From positions 1 to 64,000 of the forward strand of contig NZ_SCUT01000035.1 in NCBI RefSeq assembly GCF_004297265.1: a DNA stretch of 64,000 nt, in the 5' to 3' direction. The notes under the pieces are model-generated. The model had not been told where the DNA came from, searched no databases, and was given only the letters and a program-made list of their open reading frames with translations. Positions 25,623-34,681 of the stretch are shown one piece after another. The position numbers and the translations under genes are program-made. How positions within the stretch are numbered: position 1 is the first letter of the stretch; each line of letters opens with the position of its first letter. Source of the DNA: Reyranella sp. Lineage in GTDB: Bacteria > Pseudomonadota > Alphaproteobacteria > Reyranellales > Reyranellaceae.

Positions 25623-27323
25623 GTGGCCAATCCCGTTCCCCCGACGATGGAAGAGACTCGCCGCCATCAGATGTATCCCATGCTGACGATGGCCGAGCTG
25701 AAGCGCATCGAACGCTTCGGCAGGAAGCAGCATTTCAAGGCGGGCGAGTTGCTGGCGCGCACGGGCGAGGACAGTCCCGGCATGTCGGTCATCCTGTCCG
25801 GCAGGATCGCCATCCTCGGCCATGACGGTCTGGGTCATGTCTCGCCCATCGTCGAAATGGGACCGGGCGATTTCGCGGCCGAGCTGGCCGAGCTCTCGGG
25901 CCAGCCGGCGATGGTCGACGTCCGCGCCGAAGAGGATGTCGAGGCCCTGATCGTGCCGCACGACAGGCTGCGCGCCCTGATGGTCGCCGAGGCGGAACTC
26001 GGCGAGCGCATCATGCGGGCGCTGATCCTGCGCCGCGTGCGCCTGATCGAGGTCAATCTGGTCGGGCCGATTCTGGTCGGCGAACTCACCCAGCCGGGTA
26101 TGATCCGCCTGCAGGGATTCCTGACGCGCAACGGCCAGCCGCACACCATCCTCGATCCCGAGACCGATCCCGACGCGGCGAAGATGATCGAGCGCCTGTC
26201 GCCCGATGCCGGGGATTATCCGCTGGTGGTCTGTCCCGACGGCACGATCCTGCGCAATCCCAGCGAGCAGGAGCTGGCCCTCTGCATCGGCCTGCTGCAG
26301 GAAAGCGCCGAGCCGCGCATCTACGACATCGCGATCGTGGGCTCGGGCCCCGGGGGTCTTTCCACGGCCGTCTATGCCGCCTCCGAAGGCCTGTCGGTGC
26401 TGGTCGTCGAAACCCGCGCCTTCGGCGGCCAGGCCGGCGCCAGCGCCCGCATCGAGAACTATCTCGGCTTCCCGACCGGCATCTCGGGTCAGGCGCTGAC
26501 CGCGCGCGCCTTCGTGCAGGCGCAGAAGTTCGGCGCGCAGTTCGTCATCCCGCTCGAAGTGGCGCGGCTCGATTGCGGTGGCGGCCTCGAGCGGCCGATG
26601 ACCCTGGAAATGACCGACGGCTGGAAGGTGCAGGCCAAGACCGTCGTGATCGCCTCGGGCGCGCGTTACCGCAAGCTCTCGCTGCCCAACCTCGATCACT
26701 TCCTCAATCGCGGCCTCTGGTACTGGGCCTCGCCGATCGAGGCGAAGCTGTGCATCAATGCCGAGGTCGTCATCGTCGGCGGCGGCAATTCGGCGGGTCA
26801 GGCGGCGGTCTTCCTGTCGGGCCATGCCGCAAAGGTCTGGGTCCTGGTTCGCGGCCCCGGCCTCGCCGAGACCATGTCGCGCTATCTCATCGATCGCATC
26901 GCATCGGCGCCGAACGTCGAAGTACTGGCGGAAACCGAGATCGTCGAGCTCGTCGGCTCAGAGCAGACCGGTTTGCGCGGCGTGAAGTGGCGTCACCGTC
27001 CCAGCGGCGACGATACGCACCGGCCGATCCGCCACGTCTTCCAGTTCCTGGGTGCGGAACCTGCGACGGAGTGGATGAGGGATTGCGGCATCGACGTCGA
27101 CCGCACCGGCTTCATCCGCACAGGCACCGACGTCGAGGCACCCTGTCCCGAGCGTCCGCCGCTCGCCTACGAGACGAACGTGCAGGGCGTCTTCGCGGTC
27201 GGCGACGTGCGCTACGGCTCGGTGAAGCGCGTGGGCGCGGCGATCGGCGAAGGCGCCAACGTGGTTGCCCAGATCCACGGCGTGCTGGAGGCGATAAACG
27301 AGGCGGCCGAGAGGAAGCAATAG
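25623..27323 (+). CDS. Cyclic-nucleotide-binding domain fused to thioredoxin-reductase-like flavoprotein
   Basis: 566 residues, GTG 25623 with AGAGGAG upstream. Residues about 20-140 form a cNMP-binding domain (FKAGELLARTGEDSPGMSVILSGRIAIL). A second domain (about 155-225) precedes the FAD-binding motif YDIAIVGSGPGGLSTAVYAASEGLSVLVVETRAFGGQAG and an NADPH motif VVIVGGGNSAGQAAVFLSGHA. The redox-active CxxC of thioredoxin reductases is absent: that position is LWYWASPIEAKLC. Thioredoxin is therefore unlikely to be the direct substrate. It follows the thi operon on the same strand. Confidence 0.85.
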   Translation: MANPVPPTMEETRRHQMYPMLTMAELKRIERFGRKQHFKAGELLARTGEDSPGMSVILSGRIAILGHDGLGHVSPIVEMGPGDFAAELAELSGQPAMVDVRAEEDVEALIVPHDRLRALMVAEAELGERIMRALILRRVRLIEVNLVGPILVGELTQPGMIRLQGFLTRNGQPHTILDPETDPDAAKMIERLSPDAGDYPLVVCPDGTILRNPSEQELALCIGLLQESAEPRIYDIAIVGSGPGGLSTAVYAASEGLSVLVVETRAFGGQAGASARIENYLGFPTGISGQALTARAFVQAQKFGAQFVIPLEVARLDCGGGLERPMTLEMTDGWKVQAKTVVIASGARYRKLSLPNLDHFLNRGLWYWASPIEAKLCINAEVVIVGGGNSAGQAAVFLSGHAAKVWVLVRGPGLAETMSRYLIDRIASAPNVEVLAETEIVELVGSEQTGLRGVKWRHRPSGDDTHRPIRHVFQFLGAEPATEWMRDCGIDVDRTGFIRTGTDVEAPCPERPPLAYETNVQGVFAVGDVRYGSVKRVGAAIGEGANVVAQIHGVLEAINEAAERKQ

Positions 27324-27333
27324 TCATTAGATT

Positions 27334-27459
27334 CGTCGTCTCGACCGGAGCGCCGAAGGCGCGGAGTGGAGAGACCTTCTTTCCACCAAAAGCCAGCTGA
27401 TTGTTGAGAGAAGGTCTCTCCACTTCGCCGCGCTTTGCGCGGCTACGGTCGAGACGACG
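27334..27459. repeat. 126-bp palindromic element
   Basis: Outer arms CGTCGTCTCGACCG (27334-27347) and CGGTCGAGACGACG (27446-27459) are exact complements. An inner pair GTGGAGAGACCTTCT (27366-27380) and AGAAGGTCTCTCCAC (27409-27423) is also exact. The design is like that of the elements at 7555-7953, though the sequence differs. It separates convergent genes. Confidence 0.8.
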
Positions 27460-27478
27460 GGCTTTGATGGTTGGGGAC

Positions 27479-27949
27479 CTACTTCTTCTCCCAGCGCGCC
27501 GCCGCTGCGTCGTCGCCTTCGTGGGCGCCGACCCACTGCTCGCCCTTCGGCGTGTCTTCCAGCTTCCAGAAGGGTGCCTTGGTCTTCAGCCAGTCGACCA
27601 GGAATTCGCAGGCTTCGAAGGCGGCTTCGCGGTGCGGTGAACCGACGGCCACCAGCACGATGCGCTCGCCCGGTTCCATGCGGCCGTAGCGGTGCACGAT
27701 CAAGGTTGCCTCAAGCGGCCAGCGCCGGTTCGCCTCGGTCTCGATCTCCTGCAGCGCCGTTTCGGTCATGCCCGGATAGTGTTCGAGCGTCAGCGCGTCG
27801 ATGCGGTCGCGATGATAACCCTCGCGCACATGCATCTCGCGCACGAGGCCGACGAACACCGCGAGCCCCCCGATCCGCCTGTTGCCGTCGGTGAGATGGG
27901 CCAGCTCGGCGCCGATGTCGAAGTCGGTTTCCTGGACGCGCACCGTCAT
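27479..27949 (-). CDS. moaE: Molybdopterin synthase catalytic subunit MoaE
   Basis: 156 residues. Motifs are GGLAVFVGLVREMH, LTLEHYPGMTETALQEIETEANRRW, LIVHRYGRMEPGERIVLVAVGSPHREAAFEACEFLVDWLKTKAPFWKLE. It transfers sulfur from MoaD thiocarboxylate to precursor Z. It lies four bases after moaD. Useful to the Mo-hydroxylase encoded at 57.8-61.3 kb in this window. Confidence 0.95.
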   Translation of the reverse strand: MTVRVQETDFDIGAELAHLTDGNRRIGGLAVFVGLVREMHVREGYHRDRIDALTLEHYPGMTETALQEIETEANRRWPLEATLIVHRYGRMEPGERIVLVAVGSPHREAAFEACEFLVDWLKTKAPFWKLEDTPKGEQWVGAHEGDDAAAARWEKK

Positions 27950-27953
27950 GGTG

Positions 27954-28205
27954 TCAGCCGCCGGTGAAGGGGGGGAAGAAGGCGACTTCGCGCGCGCCGG
28001 CCAGCTTCACGTCGAAGGTTGCCGTGCGCTGGTCGACCGCGGCGCCAAAGGCAGCTCCTTCGGCCAGCGCCTCGGCATGGCCGGGGCTGCGTGCGCGCAA
28101 CCACACGATGAGGTCGCCCACTGTGTCGATGTCGGCCGGGGGCGTGACCTCTTCCTCAGGCACCCCGACGGTGCGTTTCATCCACGCGAAGTAACGGATC
28201 TTCAC
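27954..28205 (-). CDS. moaD: Molybdopterin synthase sulfur carrier subunit MoaD
   Basis: 83 residues from GTG 28205, ending in FFPPFTGG; the C-terminal Gly-Gly is the thiocarboxylation site. The start begins KIRYFAWMKRTVGVPEEEV. The GTG overlaps the pgsA stop by four bases (GTGA), so translation is likely coupled to pgsA. Confidence 0.93.
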   Translation of the reverse strand: MKIRYFAWMKRTVGVPEEEVTPPADIDTVGDLIVWLRARSPGHAEALAEGAAFGAAVDQRTATFDVKLAGAREVAFFPPFTGG

Positions 28206-28789
28206 TTCTGCCCACCCGATGAAGGGGCGTCCTCTGCCATGTGGCGCAGGCCGGTGCGCAGATAGTCGTAGCCGGTGATGAGCGTGAGGGCGGCGGCGAT
28301 CCAGATCAGCACGATGCCGGCCTGCGTCACCCAGTGCGCCGCGGCGTCGCCCACGAGCAGCGCCGCGATCGCGACCATCTGCACCGCTGTTTTCCATTTG
28401 GCGAGCGCACTCACCGGCAGGCCGACCCGCAGTTCCGCCAGGAACTCGCGCAGGCCGGAGACCAGGATCTCGCGCGCCAGGATGATGAGAGCGGCCAGCA
28501 CGTTCAGGCCGGCGAGCGTGCTGTTGTCGACCAGCATGACCAGGGCGGCGGCGACCAGAAGCTTGTCGGCGATCGGGTCGAGGAAGCGGCCGAAGCGTGA
28601 GATCTGGTGATAGCGCCGCGCGAAATAGCCGTCGAACCAGTCGGTCACCGCGGCGGCCACGAACAGCGCCATCGATAGCCACTGCGCCCAGCCGCGATCG
28701 AGCCAGAAGCACGCGACCACCAGCGGAATCGCGACGATGCGCGACAGGGTGAGCATGTTGGGAAGGTTGAACAGCATCGACCCGGACAT
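28202..28789 (-). CDS. pgsA: CDP-diacylglycerol-glycerol-3-phosphate 3-phosphatidyltransferase
   Basis: 195 residues with several membrane helices. The CDP-alcohol phosphotransferase motif is complete: DWFDGYFARRYHQISRFGRF followed by LDPIADK. It makes phosphatidylglycerol phosphate in the inner membrane. It overlaps the uvrC stop by one base and moaD by four. Confidence 0.94.
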   Translation of the reverse strand: MSGSMLFNLPNMLTLSRIVAIPLVVACFWLDRGWAQWLSMALFVAAAVTDWFDGYFARRYHQISRFGRFLDPIADKLLVAAALVMLVDNSTLAGLNVLAALIILAREILVSGLREFLAELRVGLPVSALAKWKTAVQMVAIAALLVGDAAAHWVTQAGIVLIWIAAALTLITGYDYLRTGLRHMAEDAPSSGGQK

Positions 28790-30675
28790 TACCGGCCGCC
28801 CCGGAAGTGGTCATGGATTTTCTGGGCGAGTGCATCGGAGATTCCCGGCACCGATTTGATGTCTTCCAAGGTTGCGCCCGAAACAGCGCGGGCACTGCCG
28901 AAATGATTGAGCAGTGCACGCTTGCGGCCGGCGCCGATGCCGGGAACCTCGTCGAGCGCCGAGCGCGTCATGTCTGCCGCACGACGCGTGCGATGAGTGC
29001 CGATCGCGAAGCGATGCGCCTCGTCCCGTAGCCGTTGCAGGAAGTAGAGGACGGGATCGCGCGGCTCGAGCGAGAAGGGCGGCCTGCCGGTCATGAAGAA
29101 ACGCTCGCGGCCGGCATCGCGGTCGGGTCCTTTGGCAATGCCGACCAGGGCGATGTCCTCGAGGCCGAGCTCGGTCATCACCTGGCGCACCGCTTCGAGC
29201 TGGCCCTGGCCACCGTCGATCAGGAGCAGGTCCGGCCAATGCTCGTCGTCGCGCTCGGGATTCTCCTTCAGCGCACGGCCGAAGCGGCGGGTCATCACCT
29301 CGCGCATCATGGCGAAGTCGTCGCCCGCGGCGCCCTCGGTCTTGATGTTGAACTTGCGGTAGGCGTTTTTGTTGAAGCCCTCCGGACCCGCCACGATCAT
29401 CGCGCCGATCGCCGCCGTGCCCTGGATGTGACTGTTGTCGTACACCTCGATGCGCTCGGGCGGCGCATCGAGGCCGAACACGCGGGCCACGCCTTCGAGC
29501 AGGGTGCGCTGCGTGCCGCGCTCGGCCATGCGGCGGGCCAGCGCCTCGCGCGCATTGTTCACCGCCTGGTCGAGCACGTCCTTCTGGTCGCCGCGCTTGG
29601 GCTGGCGGATCTCGACCTTGTGGCCGGCCGACAGAGCGAGCGCGCTTTCCATCAGCTCGCGCTCGGCCACGTCGTGGCTGGTCAGGATCAGCTTCGGCGC
29701 CTGCCGGGCTTCGTAGAACTGGCCAATGAAGGCCTCCAGCACCTGGGCCTCGTCGAGCTCCCTGCCGTGACTCGGGAAGTAGGCGCGATTGCCCAGGTTC
29801 TGGCCGGCGCGCAGGAAGAACACCTGGATGCAGATCTGCCCGCCTTCGGCATGTGCGGCGAAGATGTCGGCCTCGTCGATCGACGGCAGGCTGATCGACT
29901 GGTGCGACGTGATGTGGGCGAGCGCGCGGATGCGGTCGCGCAGGATGGCGGCGGCCTCGAATTCAAGGTTGGCCGAAGCCTGCTCCATGCGCTGCGACAG
30001 GGTCTGCTGGATCTCGCGGTTGCGGCCGCCGAGGAAGCCGCGCACGTCCTCGACGATGGCATCGTACTCGGGCTTGCCGATGCGGCCGACACAGGGCGCC
30101 GTGCAGCGCTTGATCTGGTACTGCAGACAGGGCCGCGTGCGGGTGGAGAAGACGCCGTCCGAGCAGGACCGCAGCGGGAAGGCGCGCTGCAGGGCGTAGA
30201 GCGTGCGGTTGACCGCGGTGGCCGAGGCAAAGGGTCCGAAATATTCGTTGGCCGGCTCGCGGGTGCCGCGATGCTTGGCCAATTGCGGCCAGTCTGTGTC
30301 GCGGCGGATGACGATGTAGGGAAACGACTTGTCGTCGCGCAGCAGCACGTTGAAGCGCGGCCGGAAGCGCTTGATCAGGTTGTTCTCAAGAAGCAACGCC
30401 TCGGCTTCGCTGTCGGTGACGGCGAATTCCATGGTCCGCGTCGCGGAGACCATGCGGATCAGGCGCGTGGCCAGCCGGGTCGGCTGTGTATAGGCGGCGA
30501 CGCGGCTGCGCAGCGAGCGCGCCTTTCCGACATACAGAACCTCGCCGTCGGCCGCGATCATGCGGTACACGCCCGGCTTGCGCGGCAGGGTCCGCACGAA
30601 GTCCGCGATGATCCGCATTCCGTCGGAGAGCGAACCTTCGCTGGGAGGCAGGTCGGTGTCGGTTTCGTCGGTCAT
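28789..30675 (-). CDS. uvrC: Excinuclease ABC subunit C
   Basis: 628 residues. An N-terminal GIY-YIG nuclease (KPGVYRMIAADGEVLYVGKARSLRSRVAAY), a central cysteine-containing region and UVR-type coiled segment, an RNase H-like nuclease (IEVYDNSHIQGTAAIGAMIVA), and tandem helix-hairpin-helix (LDEVPGIGAGRKRALLNHFGSA, then VPGISDALAQKIHDHF). It makes both incisions around DNA lesions. The uvrC-pgsA-moaD-moaE order is common in alphaproteobacteria. Confidence 0.97.
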   Translation of the reverse strand: MTDETDTDLPPSEGSLSDGMRIIADFVRTLPRKPGVYRMIAADGEVLYVGKARSLRSRVAAYTQPTRLATRLIRMVSATRTMEFAVTDSEAEALLLENNLIKRFRPRFNVLLRDDKSFPYIVIRRDTDWPQLAKHRGTREPANEYFGPFASATAVNRTLYALQRAFPLRSCSDGVFSTRTRPCLQYQIKRCTAPCVGRIGKPEYDAIVEDVRGFLGGRNREIQQTLSQRMEQASANLEFEAAAILRDRIRALAHITSHQSISLPSIDEADIFAAHAEGGQICIQVFFLRAGQNLGNRAYFPSHGRELDEAQVLEAFIGQFYEARQAPKLILTSHDVAERELMESALALSAGHKVEIRQPKRGDQKDVLDQAVNNAREALARRMAERGTQRTLLEGVARVFGLDAPPERIEVYDNSHIQGTAAIGAMIVAGPEGFNKNAYRKFNIKTEGAAGDDFAMMREVMTRRFGRALKENPERDDEHWPDLLLIDGGQGQLEAVRQVMTELGLEDIALVGIAKGPDRDAGRERFFMTGRPPFSLEPRDPVLYFLQRLRDEAHRFAIGTHRTRRAADMTRSALDEVPGIGAGRKRALLNHFGSARAVSGATLEDIKSVPGISDALAQKIHDHFRGGR

Positions 30676-30777
30676 CTGGGACGCGGAAAATGGCCCCGCC
30701 CGGGCGTCTGCACAAGGCGATCAGGGGCATGTGGGGAAGTCTGTGCAGAAGCCGTACGTCGCGCGGCCGTTATGCCA

Positions 30778-30795
30778 GAGTCATTATATTGACTC
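30778..30795. promoter_or_regulatory. Palindrome upstream of uvrC
   Basis: GAGTCA (30778-30783) and TGACTC (30790-30795) around TTATAT form an 18-bp perfect-arm inverted repeat about 100 bases before uvrC. It lies in an AT-rich patch and could be an operator, although the protein is unknown. Confidence 0.4.
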
Positions 30796-30802
30796 AATGT
30801 AG

Positions 30803-30830
30803 GAGGGGTGGCAGTCGCCCGCCACCCCTC
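30803..30830. terminator. Strong hairpin between uvrC and phoH-like genes
   Basis: Arms GAGGGGTGGC (30803-30812) and GCCACCCCTC (30821-30830) with loop AGTCGCCC. On the minus strand it lies after the phoH-like gene and before uvrC. No clean T-tract follows, so termination is uncertain. The rest of the 284-bp gap has no gene I can see. Confidence 0.5.
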
Positions 30831-30959
30831 GCTCAACCTGCTGTTCCGATTTGCTTTTTGGCGGCGTTGGCTTCAGTCAGAAAAAGCTGGCCAACCTTTT
30901 TGTTCCCTTTTCGATCCAATCGGCCGCCGCGCTTCGATATGTGGATAAATTCGGTGGCT

Positions 30960-31685
30960 TTACAGCACCGACAGCATGCGTCCGACGAGCGGATGGCGAA
31001 CCACGTCTTCCTGCGTGAGTCGCACCACGGCGACGTCGTCGAGCCCCTCCAGCCGGGTCCCGATCGCGGCCAGTCCGGACAGTTCCGGCAGCAGGTCGGT
31101 CTGGTCCGGATCGCCGGTCATAACCATGGTGGAGTGCCAGCCGAGCCGGGTCAGCAGCATCTTGAGCTGGCCATAGGTGCAGTTCTGGGCCTCGTCGATC
31201 AGGACGAAGGCATTGTTCAGTGTCCGGCCGCGCATGAAGGCGACCGGGGCGATCTCGATCGTGCCATCGTCGAGGTGCTGGGCAAGACGCTTGGGGCCCA
31301 TCCGGTCGTTCAGCGCGTCCCACAGCGGGCGCAGGTAGGGGTCGAGTTTCTCGCGCATGTCGCCCGGGAGAAATCCCAGGTTCTCGCCGGCTTCCACAGC
31401 CGGCCGCGACAGCACGATCCGCGAGACCGTGCCGTTCTCCAAGGCTTCGACGGCAGCGGCGATCGCCAGGTAGGTCTTGCCGGTGCCGGCGGGTCCGAGG
31501 GCCACGGTGAGGGGTTTCGCCTCGATCGCCTCCATCAATACCCGCTGGTTGTCGCTCCTCGGTCGGATCTTCTTGATGTAGCTCTGGTCTCGATCGTTGG
31601 CCGGAGTTTGGTCGAAAACGACGCTGTGAATACGGGCGCTATCGATAGCGTGCAGCTTGGCTCGGCGTGCGGCGCGTTTGGCCAT
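30960..31685 (-). CDS. PhoH-like ATPase
   Basis: 241 residues. Walker A is GPAGTGKTYLA, Walker B FVLIDEAQNCT. Family motifs are LSRPAVEAGENLGFLPGDMREKLDPYLRPLWDAL and TGDPDQTDLL. PhoH proteins are P-loop nucleotidases linked to RNA metabolism. This one is a short PhoH-like paralogue, not the ybeY-linked copy. An unusual leader precedes it (31722-31849). Confidence 0.88.
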   Translation of the reverse strand: MAKRAARRAKLHAIDSARIHSVVFDQTPANDRDQSYIKKIRPRSDNQRVLMEAIEAKPLTVALGPAGTGKTYLAIAAAVEALENGTVSRIVLSRPAVEAGENLGFLPGDMREKLDPYLRPLWDALNDRMGPKRLAQHLDDGTIEIAPVAFMRGRTLNNAFVLIDEAQNCTYGQLKMLLTRLGWHSTMVMTGDPDQTDLLPELSGLAAIGTRLEGLDDVAVVRLTQEDVVRHPLVGRMLSVL

Positions 31686-31721
31686 ATTCGTACTCCGGTG
31701 TCATGGTCAGAGGAGCGGGAG

Positions 31722-31849
31722 CGATCGCCCAAAACAAAAACGCCCCCGGCGAGCGGAGGCGTTGGCGATCGGTGGTCTGACTGAAGGGTGAGGCCGATAG
31801 GGCACGCGGCGGATACTCCACCGGTGAACCAGTTTCCGTCGGGGGACAT
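31722..31849 (-). promoter_or_regulatory. Structured leader with terminator-like hairpin before the phoH-like gene
   Basis: On the minus strand a hairpin AACGCC-N13-GGCGTT at about 31742-31766 is followed by TTTGTTTTGGGC. It lies 45 bases before the phoH-like start and 200 bases after the guanine deaminase stop. Upstream of it is an ATG at 31849 with GAGG four bases before (MSPDGNWFTGGVSAACPIGL), whose frame runs through the hairpin. This fits either a terminator for guanine deaminase or an attenuator with a leader peptide. Confidence 0.5.
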
Positions 31850-31971
31850 GTCCTCGAACGGATAAAAACCCTCCCTCAGTTACCAAAGAAAGCCTAGTCC
31901 CAATTTGGCCCCTCGGCCACCATATTTATGGTCTGTCGCCGAAAATTCACCCTAGGGAAAGCAATCCGTCT

Positions 31972-33291
31972 TCAACTTCCGTGGACCCTCCGGCCGGCGA
32001 CATAGGTCGCCTGGACCGCCCGGTCGTCGCCCAGGATCATCTGGATGAAGAGCTGTTCGGCGAAGTCCCTTGCCTCGTCCATGCGGAAGGCGATCAGGGG
32101 CGTCGAGCGCATGTCGAGCACCACGAGGTCGGCTTCCATGCCGGGCGCGATGCTGCCGACCTTGTCTTCGAGATGCAGGGCCGCGGCCGAGCCGCGCGTC
32201 GCGAGGTAGTAGGCGTGGGCGGCCGACAGCGGGTTACGGTTGAGCTGCGCCGCCTTGTAGGCCTCGTTGAGCGTCTGCAGGATCGAGAAGGACGTGCCGG
32301 CGCCGATATCGGTGCCGAGGCCCACGCGGACGGGCCGGTCGGCGTGCTTGGCGCGCGCGATGTCGAACATGCCGCTGCCGAGGAAGAAATTCGAGGTCGG
32401 GCAATGGGCGATCGCGGCGTCGGCGGCGTGCAGGCGCTCCAGCTCGTCGTCGCCCAGCCAGATGCCGTGGCCGAACACCGCGCGTTTGCCGCAAAGTCCG
32501 TGATGATCGTAGACGTCGAGATAGCCGGAGCGCTCCGGAAACAGTTCCTTGATCCAGGCGACCTCGGCCTGGGTTTCCGCGATGTGCGTCTGCATCAGGC
32601 AGTCCGGGTGGGCGCGCCAGAGGGCGCCGGCGGCGGCGAGTTGCTCGGGTGAACTCGTGCCGGCGAAGCGCGGCGTGATGGCGTAGAGCAGGCGGCCGCG
32701 GCCATGCCATTTGCGGATGAGGGCCAGGGAATCGTCGTAACCGGACTGGGCGCCGTCGCGCAGCCCGTCCGGCGCGTTGCGGTCCATCAGCACCTTGCCG
32801 GCGGCGAGCCGCAGGCCGAGCGCCTCCGCCTCCTCGAACAGGATGTCGGCGGAATGGGCATGCACGGTGCAGTAGACGCAGCTGGTCGTGATGCCGTTGC
32901 GCAGGTTCTCCTGAAGGAACGCACGGGCCACGCGCCGCGTATAGGCGCGGTCGGCGAATTTCAGCTCGGTCGGAAAAGTGTAGCGGTCGAGCCAGTCGAG
33001 GAGCTGGGCGCCATGGCTCGCGATCATCGGCGTCTGCGGAAAATGCACATGGGTGTCGATGAAGCCTGCCGAGATCAGCGCGTCCTTGCCGAAATCCCTG
33101 ATCTCGATGCCCGTGGGCAGCAGCGGGGCAACCTGGGCGGCCGGTCCGAAATGCGTGATGCGCCCGTCCCGCATGGCCACGATCGCATCGGGTTCGTGGA
33201 CCAGTGTCCGTTCGATTCCGTCGCGGAACGGATCACCGGTGAAGGTGAGGGCCGGGCCGCGTATGGCGGTCGGTCGGTTGGGGGAAGACAT
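31972..33291 (-). CDS. guaD: Guanine deaminase
   Basis: 439 residues from ATG 33291. The amidohydrolase metal motif is FIDTHVHFPQTPMIASHG; further conserved segments are MQTHIAETQAEV, GHGIWL, HCPTSNFFLGSGMF, and VGLGTDIGAGTSFSILQTLNEA. It converts guanine to xanthine and ammonia in purine breakdown. An ORF extension to 33354 lacks a ribosome-binding site. Confidence 0.93.
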   Translation of the reverse strand: MSSPNRPTAIRGPALTFTGDPFRDGIERTLVHEPDAIVAMRDGRITHFGPAAQVAPLLPTGIEIRDFGKDALISAGFIDTHVHFPQTPMIASHGAQLLDWLDRYTFPTELKFADRAYTRRVARAFLQENLRNGITTSCVYCTVHAHSADILFEEAEALGLRLAAGKVLMDRNAPDGLRDGAQSGYDDSLALIRKWHGRGRLLYAITPRFAGTSSPEQLAAAGALWRAHPDCLMQTHIAETQAEVAWIKELFPERSGYLDVYDHHGLCGKRAVFGHGIWLGDDELERLHAADAAIAHCPTSNFFLGSGMFDIARAKHADRPVRVGLGTDIGAGTSFSILQTLNEAYKAAQLNRNPLSAAHAYYLATRGSAAALHLEDKVGSIAPGMEADLVVLDMRSTPLIAFRMDEARDFAEQLFIQMILGDDRAVQATYVAGRRVHGS

Positions 33292-33368
33292 CGAGCCGAC
33301 GTTCGCACCGAACGGCAAAGCGGGGAAGGGGTGTGGTACAGGGGAGGCCTGCAACGGGAGATTCGGCG

Positions 33369-34208
33369 ATGAGTGAGATCGTGTGGCGCGGCATGACGCG
33401 GGCTGAACTCGACAAGGCCTACGACAATACCAACGCAGTGGCCGATTCGGGCCCGCGCCGCGATGGCTGGATCGCGCGCAGCGAACGCTTCCGGGCGAGC
33501 CACGCCGAAAGCCTCGACCTCGCCTATGGGCCGTTGCCCCGCAACAAGCTCGACCTGTTCCGATGCGGCGCGGCCAAGGCGCCCTTGTTCGCCTTCATTC
33601 ATGGCGGCTACTGGCAGCGCAACGCCAGGGAGACGTTCGCCTGCATGGCGGCGGGGCCCCTGGCAAACGGCATGGACGTCGCGTTCCTCGGCTACACGCT
33701 GGCACCCGAGGCTACCCTGCCGGCCATCGTCGCGGAGATCGCCGAAGCCGTGCGCTGGTTGCGCCGGGAAGGGCCGCGCCATGGCGTGGGGCAGGATCGG
33801 CTGGTCGTCTCGGGCTGGTCGGCAGGCGGGCACTTGACAGCGACGACGCTGGCGATGGACGAGGTCGATGCCGGCCTGGCCATCAGTGGCATCTACGACG
33901 TCGAGCCCTGTCGCTTGAACTATCTCAACGACAAGCTGTTGCTCACCGCGGCGCAGGCGGCGGAAACCAGTCCGATCCTGCACTTGCCGAAGAAAAGCGC
34001 GCCGGTCGTCCTGGCCTATGGAACCGGCGAGCTGCCCGAGCTGCAGCGCCAGTCGGTCGCCTATCACGAGGCGCGTCGCGAGGCGGGGCTCCCGAGTGAG
34101 TTGTTGCCACTCGCGGGACTCAACCACTTCTCCATCATGGACGAACTCGAGGCGCCCGACGGGGCGCTTGCGACGACAGCGGCACGTCTGGCGCGTCGCG
34201 GCGATTGA
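33369..34208 (+). CDS. Alpha/beta hydrolase, arylformamidase-like
   Basis: 279 residues from ATG 33369 with GGGAGA before it. The oxyanion motif FIHGGYWQRN (HGGxW) is that of kynurenine formamidase and related esterases. The nucleophile Ser is in VSGWSAGGHLTAT, and the C-terminal His is probably in LPLAGLNHFSIMDEL. Function as arylformamidase is likely, but other amide/ester substrates are possible. It is divergent from guaD. Confidence 0.8.
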   Translation: MSEIVWRGMTRAELDKAYDNTNAVADSGPRRDGWIARSERFRASHAESLDLAYGPLPRNKLDLFRCGAAKAPLFAFIHGGYWQRNARETFACMAAGPLANGMDVAFLGYTLAPEATLPAIVAEIAEAVRWLRREGPRHGVGQDRLVVSGWSAGGHLTATTLAMDEVDAGLAISGIYDVEPCRLNYLNDKLLLTAAQAAETSPILHLPKKSAPVVLAYGTGELPELQRQSVAYHEARREAGLPSELLPLAGLNHFSIMDELEAPDGALATTAARLARRGD

Positions 34209-34278
34209 GGAGTCGCGCGCCGATGCCTGGAGTCCTGGGTCCGTCAGGGGTGCGTAAGCAAGGGCGTCTAGGGTCTCG

Positions 34279-34506
34279 ATGCCCATGACGCTTTCCGAAC
34301 TCAGCGTTCCCCAGCAGATCATCGTTCGACGACTGGCCCTCGGCCTGTCGCTGAGCGGCCTCGGCGTCCGGCAGGACTTCTCGCAACTGGCGAGGCTCGG
34401 CCTTGTCACGGGAAACCGCGACTATCCGCAGCTCACGGATGAGGGTTTCGCCTGTCTGCATGCGATACCGTTCGAGGAGGCAGCGGGCCCGATCGTCCGT
34501 CGCTGA
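34279..34506 (+). CDS. Small hypothetical protein, 75 residues
   Basis: The sequence reads SELSVPQQIIVRRLALGLSL, then TGNRDYPQLTDEGFACLHAIPFEE. The segment LTDEGFACL resembles the recognition end of a small winged-helix protein. No good ribosome-binding site is visible. I do not recognise a family. Confidence 0.45.
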   Translation: MPMTLSELSVPQQIIVRRLALGLSLSGLGVRQDFSQLARLGLVTGNRDYPQLTDEGFACLHAIPFEEAAGPIVRR

Positions 34507-34681
34507 GAATCACTGGAACCTGTCCGAGCTGCGGCGGTCACGTCGTCCGTTCCCTATCTGACGATCATGGACCTTCGACGGCCCGGTGCCGCGTTCCGGT
34601 CCTCGGATTTCTACGACGCAGCGTCACATCCCCCTCGGCGCGCCCCGATGATAAACTGGCGCGTCTGGAGGTTGGGTAAGG

